A stretch of DNA of 64,000 bases from Bin87 sp965262485 (GTDB lineage Bacteria > Chloroflexota > Dehalococcoidia > Lucifugimonadales > UBA3495). The stretch is taken from the NCBI GenBank assembly GCA_965262485.1, contig OZ253540.1, positions 2,976,001 to 3,040,000 of the forward strand, written 5' to 3'. Below are positions 24,154 to 32,733 of the stretch, piece by piece. Positions within the stretch are counted from its first letter, which is position 1; every line of letters begins with the position of its first letter. A program made the translations under genes and the position numbers. Below the pieces are notes generated by a model. It saw only the letters and a program-made list of their open reading frames with translations, ran no database searches and was not told the origin of the DNA.

Positions 24154-24408
24154 TCACTTTCTGGGCGGTGCGACGAATGCCGCCACCGCCGGCATCACGG
24201 CGAGGACGCCCGCCGCGGCGATCTTGGTGTACAGGCCGCCATACACCAGGCTGACGGCCCACAGTCCCGCGAAGGCCGCCGCTCCCACGATCATGCCGGC
24301 GATGATGATGACATCGGGCCGGCGGTTCTTGCGGAGGGCAATCTGCCGGGCGATGAGACAGCTGCCCAGAAATACCACCACGGCGATTATTGCAACCCGG
24401 ATTAGCAA
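24154..24408 (-). CDS. Small two- to three-pass membrane protein
   Basis: The product is 84 aa from a TTG at 24408; no ATG is available. Hydrophobic segments cover about residues 3-20, 35-57 and 62-80. It lies 26 bases upstream of CoA transferase 4 on the same strand. The function is unknown. Confidence 0.45.
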   Translation of the reverse strand: MLIRVAIIAVVVFLGSCLIARQIALRKNRRPDVIIIAGMIVGAAAFAGLWAVSLVYGGLYTKIAAAGVLAVMPAVAAFVAPPRK

Positions 24409-24471
24409 CTTACCGCCCTCACTCTAACCGTCCTCACTCCAGGCCCTACCCCGCGCATCCTGAGCCCTCAC

Positions 24472-24592
24472 TGTCATTGCGAGGAGCGCAGCGACGTGGC
24501 AATCCCGTCGCCGCAGCAACGGCAGGTCGACGACCTGTGTTCAACTTCATCGAGATTGCCACCCCCGTATCAAGTACGGGGTCGCAATGACA
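24472..24592. repeat. tgtcattgcgagg-type inverted-repeat element, 121 bp
   Basis: It begins tgtcattgcgaggagcgcag and ends gtcgcaatgaca. A conserved inner pair is gtggcaatcccgtcg against cgagattgccac. Similar elements are at 33442, 43796, 44351, 46418, 48771 and 49432, with a half copy at 13688. Immediately to the right (about 24604-24640) is an atcctgtccatcctgttcatc segment also seen near 48958 and 62480. Confidence 0.8.
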
Positions 24593-24683
24593 GAGCAAAC
24601 TACACCCCAAATCCTGTCCATCCTGTTCATCCATGTAAAAACCCGTCCCCTACGCTCCTCGCAATGACAAACCCGCAACTTCA

Positions 24684-25889
24684 TCAGATGATGCCCGTCT
24701 GATACAGTTTGACCAGTTCATCGGCTGAGAAACCCAGCCGGCCGCACAATATCTCCCGGTTGTGCTGACCCAGCGTTGGAGCCGGCGTCGGCGGCGCGGT
24801 ATTGGCGTTAGCCAGACGATACGGCGCTCCCGGATACGACACCGGCCCGGTGTCGGCGCGGTCGATCTCGACGAACAGGTCGGCCAGCGACGGGTCGTTG
24901 CGGACTTCCTCGTAGGTGCGGACGGGCGCCAGCGGGATCCGATGCTCCAGGGCGATTTCCAGCAGCTCGGCCTTGGTGTAGTCGGCCAGCCATGCCTCCA
25001 CGTAGCCATCCACCTCGTCGGCATAAAGGTTGTTCATGGTGGTGCGGTTGCGCAGCCGGTCTTCCTGCGACCACTCGGGCATACCCATAATCTCCAGCAG
25101 GCGACGCCACTGCCGGCCCTCGGGCGAACCCACGAAAATATGGCCGTCCTTGCAGCGCAGGATGCAGTTGGGGTAGGGAAAGTCCAGGGCGTGGTGGCCG
25201 GTGCGGCGGGTGACGCGCCACTGGTACACGGCCATCAGCGCCTCCGGCCCGTTGTAGAGGCCGGCCATGGTCTCTGCCTCGGCGATGTCGATGTGCTGCC
25301 CGCCGTGCCGCTCCCGTCCCAGGACGGCCATCACGATGGAGGATGCCGCCGCCATGCCGGCGAAGTATCCGACCTCCGGCGTGCCGAAGGTCAGCGGTTC
25401 CCGGTCGGGTTCGCCCAAACCTTCGTTGATACCGCCAGCGGCGGCCAGGTTGATGTCGTAGGCCCGGTAGTCGCGCCACGGGCCGGACAGTCCGTAGGGG
25501 CTGATCGACGCCATTACCAGCGCGGGGTTATCGGCGGCCAGGGCGTCGTAATCCAGGCCGACGCGATCCATGTCGGACGGCGGAACGTTGTGCACCACCA
25601 CATCGGATTCGGCGGCCAGGCGGCGCAGGATGCTGCGGCCCGTGGGTGTTTCCAGGTTGGCGGTGATGCCCAGTTTGTTTGAGTTCAGATAGAGGAAAAG
25701 GCCGCTGCGTTCGGGATGGGGAACGTCACCGGGCCACGGCCCGTAGCGTCGGGCGGCGTCGCCCACCGCCGGCGGCTCCAGCTTGACCACGGCAGCGCCG
25801 GCATCGGCCAGCAGCTTGCCGCAGTAGGGCGCAGAAAGCATCGAGCCGATTTCCAGCACCCGCAGGTCGGACAGAAGGGAGTAGGTCAT
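24684..25889 (-). CDS. CaiB/BaiF family CoA transferase (paralogue 5), nucleophile in doubt
   Basis: The product is 401 aa. Motifs are LRVLEIGSMLSAPYCGKLLA, AGAAVVKLEPPAVGDAARR, LNSNKLGITANLETPTGRS and DVVVHNVPPSDMDRVGLDY. Where the other four paralogues have an aspartate (MGDYQAG, FGDICGA, AMDHTGG, IGDLVTP), this one reads PEVGYFAGMAA. The usual Asp nucleophile aligns with Gly, with a Glu two residues before. It may use the Glu, have changed reaction, or be inactive. It lies in a subgroup with paralogue 3. Confidence 0.88.
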   Translation of the reverse strand: MTYSLLSDLRVLEIGSMLSAPYCGKLLADAGAAVVKLEPPAVGDAARRYGPWPGDVPHPERSGLFLYLNSNKLGITANLETPTGRSILRRLAAESDVVVHNVPPSDMDRVGLDYDALAADNPALVMASISPYGLSGPWRDYRAYDINLAAAGGINEGLGEPDREPLTFGTPEVGYFAGMAAASSIVMAVLGRERHGGQHIDIAEAETMAGLYNGPEALMAVYQWRVTRRTGHHALDFPYPNCILRCKDGHIFVGSPEGRQWRRLLEIMGMPEWSQEDRLRNRTTMNNLYADEVDGYVEAWLADYTKAELLEIALEHRIPLAPVRTYEEVRNDPSLADLFVEIDRADTGPVSYPGAPYRLANANTAPPTPAPTLGQHNREILCGRLGFSADELVKLYQTGII

Positions 25890-25902
25890 GGTCTTGTCAA
25901 TC

Positions 25903-26898
25903 CTATGGATTGGACGAGGTCATCCGCAGAGTATGGTTGAAAATCTCATCAAAGAATTCGTCCTGCCGGATTTCGCTTGACAAAAGTTCTACCAGCAAAA
26001 AATCTTTATCGAAAAATCTGCTCTGTCTAAGACGCCGGCGCATTTCGGTAGTAATTACACCGGCGACAAGAAAGTTCTTGCATCGTGAGTTGACTGCTAT
26101 CGCTGCTTGGGCGGATTTTTCGGCAGCGCCTAATCGTTCCAGCGCTCCCGCTGGGTCAATGCCGCCTTTAATTTCGACGGTAGCATCTAAAGAATTTCCG
26201 TGGAGGAAGGCAACGTCAGGTTCAGAACCGAAGACCATCACAAAATCATCCGACAGATTGTACCGGCCGCTTTCAGGATTGGTAGGTATGGAATTGACAT
26301 CAGGGTACGCTGGATCAACCAGCAATCCATTCTCAAAAACAAACCGGAGTAGCAGGCTGCGGAGTCGTTGCTCAGGTAACTGCCCCATCTTGTTACGTAT
26401 TGAGCCGTCAAAAGAAATGCCAATTGAGGCAATCATAGTGCGATAGCCATTCTCAAGTGTCCAATCCGCCGTGTTCTCAATGATAGATGAAATAAAGCTG
26501 TTATACAGACCCGCAACCCGCACCGCGGGCTGTACTGTAACCCGAGGTTTGCGTAGTCGCAGCGTTGGATCAATTTCCCAATTGTCGACCGATACAGCCT
26601 GTTCCTGTACTTCTTTGCGGGACAGACCATTGATGCCTCGGTAGTACAGAGAAACGAATGGTTCTTCAATCAGCATATCAGGGTGGCAGAACACGCTGAC
26701 CGCACTTTGCCCGAGGGAACGCACGTGTTCCCATCCCGCTTGGGAAATCAAATAAGATTCAATGGAATCTGTGAAGACAAACTGGCTGCTCAAGTCTGAC
26801 ACCGCTTGCCGTGCCCGCAAATCCAAGCGTCTTTGCAGGGTGCTCGTCAAATCTTGAGAACGCAGTTCTCTGGTAAAGCGGCGATAGTCACTGCTCAT
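25903..26898 (-). CDS. Type II restriction endonuclease, XcyI-like
   Basis: The product is 331 aa from ATG 26898, which overlaps the methyltransferase stop by four bases. The nuclease core is visible near residues 220-245: GSEPDVAFLHG...ATVEIKGG, a D-x(n)-E-x-K pattern, followed by DPAGALERLGAAEKS. I associate these blocks with the XcyI endonuclease family, which recognises CCCGGG. The specificity is inferred from that resemblance. Host DNA would be protected by the linked methyltransferase. Confidence 0.75.
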   Translation of the reverse strand: MSSDYRRFTRELRSQDLTSTLQRRLDLRARQAVSDLSSQFVFTDSIESYLISQAGWEHVRSLGQSAVSVFCHPDMLIEEPFVSLYYRGINGLSRKEVQEQAVSVDNWEIDPTLRLRKPRVTVQPAVRVAGLYNSFISSIIENTADWTLENGYRTMIASIGISFDGSIRNKMGQLPEQRLRSLLLRFVFENGLLVDPAYPDVNSIPTNPESGRYNLSDDFVMVFGSEPDVAFLHGNSLDATVEIKGGIDPAGALERLGAAEKSAQAAIAVNSRCKNFLVAGVITTEMRRRLRQSRFFDKDFLLVELLSSEIRQDEFFDEIFNHTLRMTSSNP

Positions 26899-28328
26899 CT
26901 TCGCACCCACCAATACACGCACTTCCGCAATTCCTTACGCCCAAAGCGCCCCATCTGCTGACTGGCGTTGCCCTTTCCTCGTGCCAATGTCCAGATTATT
27001 TTCGTCCGAAACCCGCACTGCTCAGCCAGGTCGGACAATATCAAATCCACCGGCACTTCTTCACCGTGATACTGCACGTTATCGTTTACCATAAATACTG
27101 ATGCCCCTGGTTTGCAGACACGGGCCAACTCGGTGATAACCACCGTCATCTCCATAAAGTAATTCCGTACCAGACGGATGACGTGGGGGTTAGGCAACTC
27201 GCCCTGGTGCTTGGCCGTCTCCAGCGCATCGGCAATCTCCGCAATGGCCGGGAGCCGGTCGAACAGCTCCAGCGCGTCAATATGGCTGGTCGCCAGTTGC
27301 TCCCTTTTGGAACGATTCTCGACCGTAGCCGACAACAAACGCTGGCGCAATTCGCTGATCCCATGGTTATCGTACCCGAGCCAGGCCAGTTCCAAAGCAT
27401 AGGTGCGAGTGTAATCGTATCGGTTAGCATAAGGCGGCGAGGTAATCACCGCATCTATAGAATTTGTCGGCAAGTCGGGCAGGGCATCGTAGCAGGAACC
27501 CTCGATTATGCGAACACGGTTGGGCGCGTTGGAATCGGACAGCATCGGCAAGTCGGTTGCGATAATCTCCAGTTTGTTTCGCAGCGATTCAGAGTACGGC
27601 AGTATGCATCGCTTTTCCATTTTCGCCTTGAGTCGCCGGCCGGAACGATGGTCCCACCGGAGATATTGGCCGTCCTTGCTAGTCCAGCTGGCGTCTTCCA
27701 GCGCAGACATCGCCGCCAAAGCCAGCAAATCGGTCTCCGGACCTGGCTCCGCCTGTCGCAGCCGGTTCCGAGCGACGGCTATCGCCCGTTCGCTCTCCGC
27801 CGGGAAAGCCTTTTCCGTAATGCGGATATGCGGAAATGAGTCCTGCGGCAATGTGTCGGCTGCGCCAGTCGCCGCTACGCACGCCAGCAACTCCGCCGCC
27901 TGACGCCGTAAAACCGGCCGGTCGGCAACCGGGGCAGTCAGTAGCCCGTTGGCAATCCTCACACCCACTGGCAGTATCTCGATACCGATTCCGTCCCAAC
28001 CCTCATGGGCTGCAGTAATCGGAGCTACGCTAGTACCCGCAAAGGGATCGAGCAATCGGCCCCGGTTCTCGAGGAAGCCGAGCAAGTATCGCACTAGTTC
28101 GACGCTGAACCCCTCTTTGAATTTGAACCATCGGAAACCGGCGGCTCGTTTGTTCGATTGCCACGAAACTAGCGCGCGCGACAGGTCGTGATTAACCGTG
28201 ATACGGTCGCCGAAACGAGCCAGTAATTTGTCCCGCTGGCGTGTTTGACTGTGGCTCCCGTTAGAATCGGTAGTAGAAAATTCCCGTAGCGGTTCAAGTT
28301 CGATTATAGATTCAAGGCGTGCTGTCAT
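26895..28328 (-). CDS. DNA methyltransferase, N4-cytosine type, partner of XcyI-like enzyme
   Basis: The product is 477 aa from ATG 28328 (MTARLESIIELEPLREF); an upstream start at 28397 is possible. The S-adenosylmethionine motif LLDPFAGTSVAPITAA is at about residues 115-130. The catalytic motif SIDAVITSPPYANRYDYTR is at about 305-323. TSPPY favours an N4-cytosine enzyme, as expected for a CCCGGG system such as XcyI or Cfr9I. The stop overlaps the endonuclease start by four bases, so methylase translation precedes the nuclease. Confidence 0.85.
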   Translation of the reverse strand: MTARLESIIELEPLREFSTTDSNGSHSQTRQRDKLLARFGDRITVNHDLSRALVSWQSNKRAAGFRWFKFKEGFSVELVRYLLGFLENRGRLLDPFAGTSVAPITAAHEGWDGIGIEILPVGVRIANGLLTAPVADRPVLRRQAAELLACVAATGAADTLPQDSFPHIRITEKAFPAESERAIAVARNRLRQAEPGPETDLLALAAMSALEDASWTSKDGQYLRWDHRSGRRLKAKMEKRCILPYSESLRNKLEIIATDLPMLSDSNAPNRVRIIEGSCYDALPDLPTNSIDAVITSPPYANRYDYTRTYALELAWLGYDNHGISELRQRLLSATVENRSKREQLATSHIDALELFDRLPAIAEIADALETAKHQGELPNPHVIRLVRNYFMEMTVVITELARVCKPGASVFMVNDNVQYHGEEVPVDLILSDLAEQCGFRTKIIWTLARGKGNASQQMGRFGRKELRKCVYWWVRR

Positions 28329-28524
28329 TGCTGTCCTGGCGGAGTATATGTCTATTTTCGGGGCAAGTCTGGAACTGGGCCAAGTTTCACCCAACACGTC
28401 TTATGTCGTCAACCCCGCAGCGGTCAGTGTGCTAAACTGACGTGAAGGCCGTTGCTCGGCCCCCGTTACGCAAAACCCAACCCAAAACCCACCTTTCCCG
28501 ATCCCGTTTCCAAGGAGGCTCCTA

Positions 28525-29184
28525 ATGCCCAATATACGCGGCACCGGCTTGATGATGGTCTGGTGCGATGTTCCCGTCGAAGCCGAAGAAGAGTTCAATC
28601 ACTGGTATAACACCGAGCACCTGCAGGAACTGCTGTCGGTGCCGGGCGTGCTGAACGCCGCCCGCTACGAGGCCACCAGCAGCGGCCCCAGGCATCTGGC
28701 GATGTATGAACTGGAAAGCGTTGCCGTGGTGGACACCGATGACTTCAAGAACCGTCCACCCACGCCCTGGGGCCAGAAAGCCGGCCCGCGAGCCGTGGCG
28801 ACCACGCTCATCAACAACGTCTATGAGATGATCCATCCCACCGGCCTCAGCGATGATCTGGCCAACGCCGATATGTCGCCGGCTTTGCAGATTGGCCGCA
28901 TGGACGTTCCCGCCGAGTCCGACGCCGAGTGGAACAACTGGTATTCCACCGTGTACGTACCCAACTACGAAAAGGTGGACGGCTGCATCCGTGGCCGACG
29001 CTGGAAGGCCGTCCGCGGCGAGCCGTCCTACGCCACCGTTTACGAGTTTGCGAATCCGGAAGTGTCGTCCACCGCTCCCTGGCTGGAGCAGCGCGATATC
29101 CATCCCGACAACGTCAGGATGCGCGAGGTCATGACCCACGCCGCCGGTTCGCCGGGCATCTGGCGCAAGACCTTTCAGATCTAG
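28525..29184 (+). CDS. Duplicated dimeric alpha/beta-barrel (EthD-like) protein
   Basis: The product is 219 aa from ATG 28525, preceded by a strong aaggaggc site. Two ferredoxin-like repeats are fused. Repeat 1 has VWCDVPVEAEEEFNHWYNTEHL (residues about 13-34) and PGVLNAARYEA. Repeat 2 has MDVPAESDAEWNNWYSTVYV and DGCIRGRRWKAV near 132-175. Such proteins act as small monooxygenases or lactone- and haem-binding proteins. The substrate is unknown. The GC content and start signal are typical of the core genes here. Confidence 0.7.
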   Translation: MPNIRGTGLMMVWCDVPVEAEEEFNHWYNTEHLQELLSVPGVLNAARYEATSSGPRHLAMYELESVAVVDTDDFKNRPPTPWGQKAGPRAVATTLINNVYEMIHPTGLSDDLANADMSPALQIGRMDVPAESDAEWNNWYSTVYVPNYEKVDGCIRGRRWKAVRGEPSYATVYEFANPEVSSTAPWLEQRDIHPDNVRMREVMTHAAGSPGIWRKTFQI

Positions 29185-29266
29185 CTGACCGACCGCACAT
29201 GACACCTCGCCCGCCGCCGGGACGGAAATGCCTGGAGGCTATCGTTCCTCGCAAAGACGGGCGCGT

Positions 29267-29884
29267 ATGACAACCGCTATCGGTTTCATCAGCAGGAGCG
29301 CTCCCGCCGCCGTTGCAGCGGCGGTGGCGCTCCTGTTTTTCGTCATTCAGATTATCGTCATGTCGGCGATGCCGGGCGGTTTGCCCCCGGCGGAAGCCCA
29401 GGACATCATTGGCGCTTCCACGAAGCACACCAGCGGAGCCGCCGGACCGTACACCGTGGTAGCCGAAGCCAAACCCTTACCATCCCTGCAGGCCGCCAAT
29501 TTCATCATCCAGGTTCGCGATACTGCCACCGGCGCGCTGGCCGAAGACCTGCGTGTAACCGTGCTGACCTCGCTGCAGGACAGCAAAGAGAGCGGCTATG
29601 CGCTGGCCATCAGCCAGAACACTCCCGGCGTCTATTCAGCAACGGTCAATTTGGAAAAGCCCGGCATCTGGGAAACCACCCTGCTGATCGAGCCGCTGGA
29701 CGGTGGCTCCCACGGCCTCGACGGTTTCACGTTCGAGATTAGCGCGCCTTCCCAGAACCAGGCAGCCGGCTTCGTGTTCCTCGGCGTCGCCTTAGTGCTG
29801 GCGGCGGGCGCCAGCTACCTGGTTTGGCAGATTCGCCGGAACCAGCGACGTCGGCGGCTGGCGTCCGGCGAACCGTCGGCATGA
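29267..29884 (+). CDS. Membrane protein with YtkA/FixH-like domain, next to ctaG
   Basis: The product is 205 aa from ATG 29267. Membrane segments are at residues about 12-38 and 170-188. Between them is a beta-sandwich-like extracytoplasmic domain (YTVVAEAKPLPSLQAANFII, VTVLTSLQDSKESGYAL, PGVYSATVNLEKPGIWETTL). That layout matches YtkA- and FixH-like domains in oxidase or copper loci. Its stop overlaps the ctaG start (ATGA), which supports a role in oxidase assembly or copper delivery. Confidence 0.65.
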   Translation: MTTAIGFISRSAPAAVAAAVALLFFVIQIIVMSAMPGGLPPAEAQDIIGASTKHTSGAAGPYTVVAEAKPLPSLQAANFIIQVRDTATGALAEDLRVTVLTSLQDSKESGYALAISQNTPGVYSATVNLEKPGIWETTLLIEPLDGGSHGLDGFTFEISAPSQNQAAGFVFLGVALVLAAGASYLVWQIRRNQRRRRLASGEPSA

Positions 29885-30891
29885 ACCTGATACCGGCGGG
29901 ATCAGCCGGCCGCTGGGCAGCGGCGGGAGCCATCGGAGCCGTCGCCGCGCTGGCGCTGGGCGGGATAAACCTGGCCTCGGCCCACCAGGGAATACCGCCA
30001 GGACAGACTGCCGCCACCGCCTGGGGGTTCACCACCAACCCGGTGCCCAGCCTGGTCCTGCTGGCTGCGCTGTACCTGTACGTCAACGGCCTCAACAACT
30101 GGCCCAACCGCACCCACCCCATCACCCGCTGGCAACAGGCCAGTTTCTACGCCGGCATCCTGGTGCTGTTCGTCGCGCTGCAATCGCCCGTAGAACCCCT
30201 GGCCGAGCACTATTTCGCCATCCACCAGGCGCAGCATCTGCTGGTGCGAATGGTGGGGCCGCTGCTGATTCTGCTGGGCGCGCCGCTGACACCCATCCTG
30301 CGCGGGATGCCCACCTGGCTGCGGCAGGAGGTGGTGCGGCGCATCGTGCGGCTGCGGTTGGCGCGCTGGCTGTACGGCAAGATTACCAACCCGATACTGA
30401 CCACGGGCATGTTCCTGGGATTACTGTACTTTTGGCAGGTGCCGGGGCCCCACGACCTGGCGGTGCGCAACGGCTGGATTCACGTGCTGATGCATGCCAC
30501 CATGCTCACCAGCGGGTTCCTGTTCTGGTGGATTGTCATCGACCCCAAACCGCACCGGTCCCGGCTGCACCACGGGCTGCGCATCCTGTACCTGGGCCTG
30601 ATCGTGCTGCCCAACACCCTGCTGGGCGCTGCCATAACCTTCCGTGAGGAGGTCATCTACCTGGCGTATCAGGACTTGCCGCGACCGTGGGAGGGGTTGT
30701 CGTCCATCACCGACCAGCGGTTGGGCGGCCTGATGCTGTGGGTGCCCGGCGATATGATGAGCGTACTGTCGGCGGGCATAGTCATGATGATGTGGTACCA
30801 GCGCGAGATGGAGGAACACCCCAACCCGCCCCTGCCGACGCCAGCAACGCCGGCGGAGGATGAGGATGACTCTGGCGAGAATGGAATTTAA
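29881..30891 (+). CDS. ctaG: Cytochrome c oxidase assembly factor CtaG (caa3 type)
   Basis: The product is 336 aa from ATG 29881. Seven or so membrane segments are present. Conserved pieces are LQSPVEPLAEHYFAIHQAQH, GPLLILLGAPLTPILRG, YFWQVPGPHDLAVRNGWIHV, LMHATMLTSGFLFWWIVID, and the late GGLMLWVPGDMMSVLSAGI. Histidines in these segments may bind copper. In Gram-positive bacteria, CtaG of this type is needed for caa3 oxidase formation. It implies aerobic respiration in the host. The oxidase genes themselves are not in the window. Confidence 0.88.
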   Translation: MNLIPAGSAGRWAAAGAIGAVAALALGGINLASAHQGIPPGQTAATAWGFTTNPVPSLVLLAALYLYVNGLNNWPNRTHPITRWQQASFYAGILVLFVALQSPVEPLAEHYFAIHQAQHLLVRMVGPLLILLGAPLTPILRGMPTWLRQEVVRRIVRLRLARWLYGKITNPILTTGMFLGLLYFWQVPGPHDLAVRNGWIHVLMHATMLTSGFLFWWIVIDPKPHRSRLHHGLRILYLGLIVLPNTLLGAAITFREEVIYLAYQDLPRPWEGLSSITDQRLGGLMLWVPGDMMSVLSAGIVMMMWYQREMEEHPNPPLPTPATPAEDEDDSGENGI

Positions 30892-30968
30892 ACACCGAGC
30901 AGGCGGCTTGGAAAATCACGCAAAATCGATTATCGTAAAAATCCCCTGAAACGTAGGAGTTGTCCCGA

Positions 30969-31856
30969 ATGACGCACGTCATTTCTATCATCAACCTGAA
31001 AGGAGGCGTTGCTAAAACAACCACGACGGTCGCTCTGGCTGAGGCCTTCTCAGTCGAGCGTAATAAAAGAGTCTTGGTCATAGACCTCGACCCGCAGACC
31101 AATGCCACCGTTTTGTTGATTGGAGATGCAAGGTGGGGGAGACTCAACGACAACGAACATACTCTGGCCAGGTTGTTCAAGGACGCCTTTGAAAGTTCAG
31201 ATAATAAAAAATTCGACCTTGACCCAACTTTGCGGAAAGGAATATCTGACCTCCGACATTACTATCAATTACCGGACCTGTTACCGTCCAGCTTGGACCT
31301 GATTGATGTCCAGGATCGGCTTGCTTCAATGCCAAGAGGTCAATTCTATTCCGGCACTGAAACTCCGATTGCCGTTCTTTCCAGGGCGGTCACGACAAGG
31401 CTCAGTGACTACGACATTGTCTTGGTGGACTGTCCGCCAAATCTGGGAATTATCACGCTAAATGGCCTGCTCATCTCCCAGAGTTACATCATACCCACCG
31501 TCCCGGATGTCCTTTCAACCTATGGTATTCCGCAGATTGTGACACGTGTTCGGGAATTCTCAAGAGATACCGGTCATCCCGTTGAGCCGCTCGGTATTAT
31601 CGTGGCCAAATATCAGAGCAACTCGGCAGTCCACAACAGAGTTCGTGGGCAGTTGCGCCGCAACCGATATGCGTCGGACAACGGAAATGTGCCGGTTTTG
31701 CAGACCTTTATCAGGCAATCGAACCAGATTGCTGCGGCCGCCGAATATCAGGGAATGAAACGCACCTTCCGGCAAAAATACGGATATGGAGTAAACGGAG
31801 GCGCGAATGCTTACCTGCAACCCGCCGATGAAGTGCTTGACCGGCTGGAGGCATAG
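30969..31856 (+). CDS. ParA/Soj-family ATPase
   Basis: The product is 295 aa from ATG 30969, with aggag about 10 bases upstream. The deviant Walker A motif is LKGGVAKTTTTVALAEAF (residues about 11-28), with both lysines. Walker A' is VLVIDLDPQTNATVLL. Walker B is YDIVLVDCPPNLGIITLNGL. The C-terminal half is longer than minimal ParA and basic (VRGQLRRNRYASDNG). No ParB or parS-like repeat is seen; instead a small protein starts two bases after the stop. It may position a plasmid, element or protein complex. Confidence 0.88.
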   Translation: MTHVISIINLKGGVAKTTTTVALAEAFSVERNKRVLVIDLDPQTNATVLLIGDARWGRLNDNEHTLARLFKDAFESSDNKKFDLDPTLRKGISDLRHYYQLPDLLPSSLDLIDVQDRLASMPRGQFYSGTETPIAVLSRAVTTRLSDYDIVLVDCPPNLGIITLNGLLISQSYIIPTVPDVLSTYGIPQIVTRVREFSRDTGHPVEPLGIIVAKYQSNSAVHNRVRGQLRRNRYASDNGNVPVLQTFIRQSNQIAAAAEYQGMKRTFRQKYGYGVNGGANAYLQPADEVLDRLEA

Positions 31857-31858
31857 CG

Positions 31859-32269
31859 ATGGAATTGAGAAAGGCGCTGCAGAACTTTGCCAAGGCAGCC
31901 GCTGACGAGGCTGAACGTAACCCTGAGTTCGAACGACGGCTTCGGAAGGCTTTGGGGCTGCCCGAAGCTGTGGTGGGTTCTTCCAATCAAGAAGCTACTG
32001 AGCCGGGAAAGCAGGCTGTCCGTCGGCGCAATGGCCGGCGCACGCCTCCTATACTCGATCCTGTTGAACTGGTCAGCCAGGGAGAACCGGCGCTCCGGGA
32101 ACAGCTCAACCCATTAACCGTAGAACAGCTGAAAGACATAGTAGCTGGCTATGGCATGGACCCTAGCAAGCTGGTTATGAAATGGAAATCGCGAGACCGG
32201 ATAACCGACCACATTGTCCAGATGGCTATTACTCGTTCACAAAAAGGGGATGTCTTTCGTTACGGATAA
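31859..32269 (+). CDS. Small partner of the ParA-like ATPase
   Basis: The product is 136 aa, starting two bases after the parA stop. The N-terminus is helical (LRKALQNFAKAAADEAERN), then a basic linker (VRRRNGRRTPP). A C-terminal domain of about 50 residues follows (REQLNPLTVEQLKDIVAGYG, WKSRDRITDHIV), which has the helix-turn-helix pattern of SAP-like DNA-binding modules. No family name is certain. A centromere- or DNA-binding adaptor for the ATPase is the simplest inference. Confidence 0.6.
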   Translation: MELRKALQNFAKAAADEAERNPEFERRLRKALGLPEAVVGSSNQEATEPGKQAVRRRNGRRTPPILDPVELVSQGEPALREQLNPLTVEQLKDIVAGYGMDPSKLVMKWKSRDRITDHIVQMAITRSQKGDVFRYG

Positions 32270-32308
32270 ACTTTACTTATCAGGATTTTGGTAGGCCAGG
32301 GGCCAACA

Positions 32309-32561
32309 ATGAAATTCGATTATTACCCCGAAACCGACAGCGGCTATCTTCAACTGGTGGATGAGGTTGCTGCTGAAACCCAACCAAATCTTTGACGGGG
32401 TGAATGCCGATTTCAATGCCGACGTCGCTCTGATTGGCATCGAGATTGACCGAGTTACTCCGCCGCATATCCAGACTGACGCCGCCAGGCACATCCGCAT
32501 AGTTGCCGACGCCGCCACTGCAGTCTCCGCCAGCATCGACGACGCCCAGGCAGCAGGTTGA
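32309..32561 (+). pseudogene. Frameshifted DUF2283 gene
   Basis: ATG 32309 opens MKFDYYPETDSGYLQL, a typical DUF2283 start. It hits a TGA at about 32393. From about 32385, the next frame continues FDGVNADFNADVALIGIEID, the second half of the DUF2283 pattern, to a TGA at 32561. One small insertion or deletion near 32385 separates the halves. It is a third DUF2283 member besides the pair at 17-18 kb. Confidence 0.65.
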
Positions 32562-32733
32562 GTCGCTCCAGCAGTCGCGGTAACGCCTCCGTTTCTAGCG
32601 GATTGTGATTGACCCCAACCCGCCCCTGCCGACGCCAGCAACGCCGGCGGAGGATGACAGTGGGTCTGACGAGTAGGGACGGAAGCGAGTAGGGATGGAA
32701 ACGGAGGCAATAGACCGAGCATAAGGGTATGCA

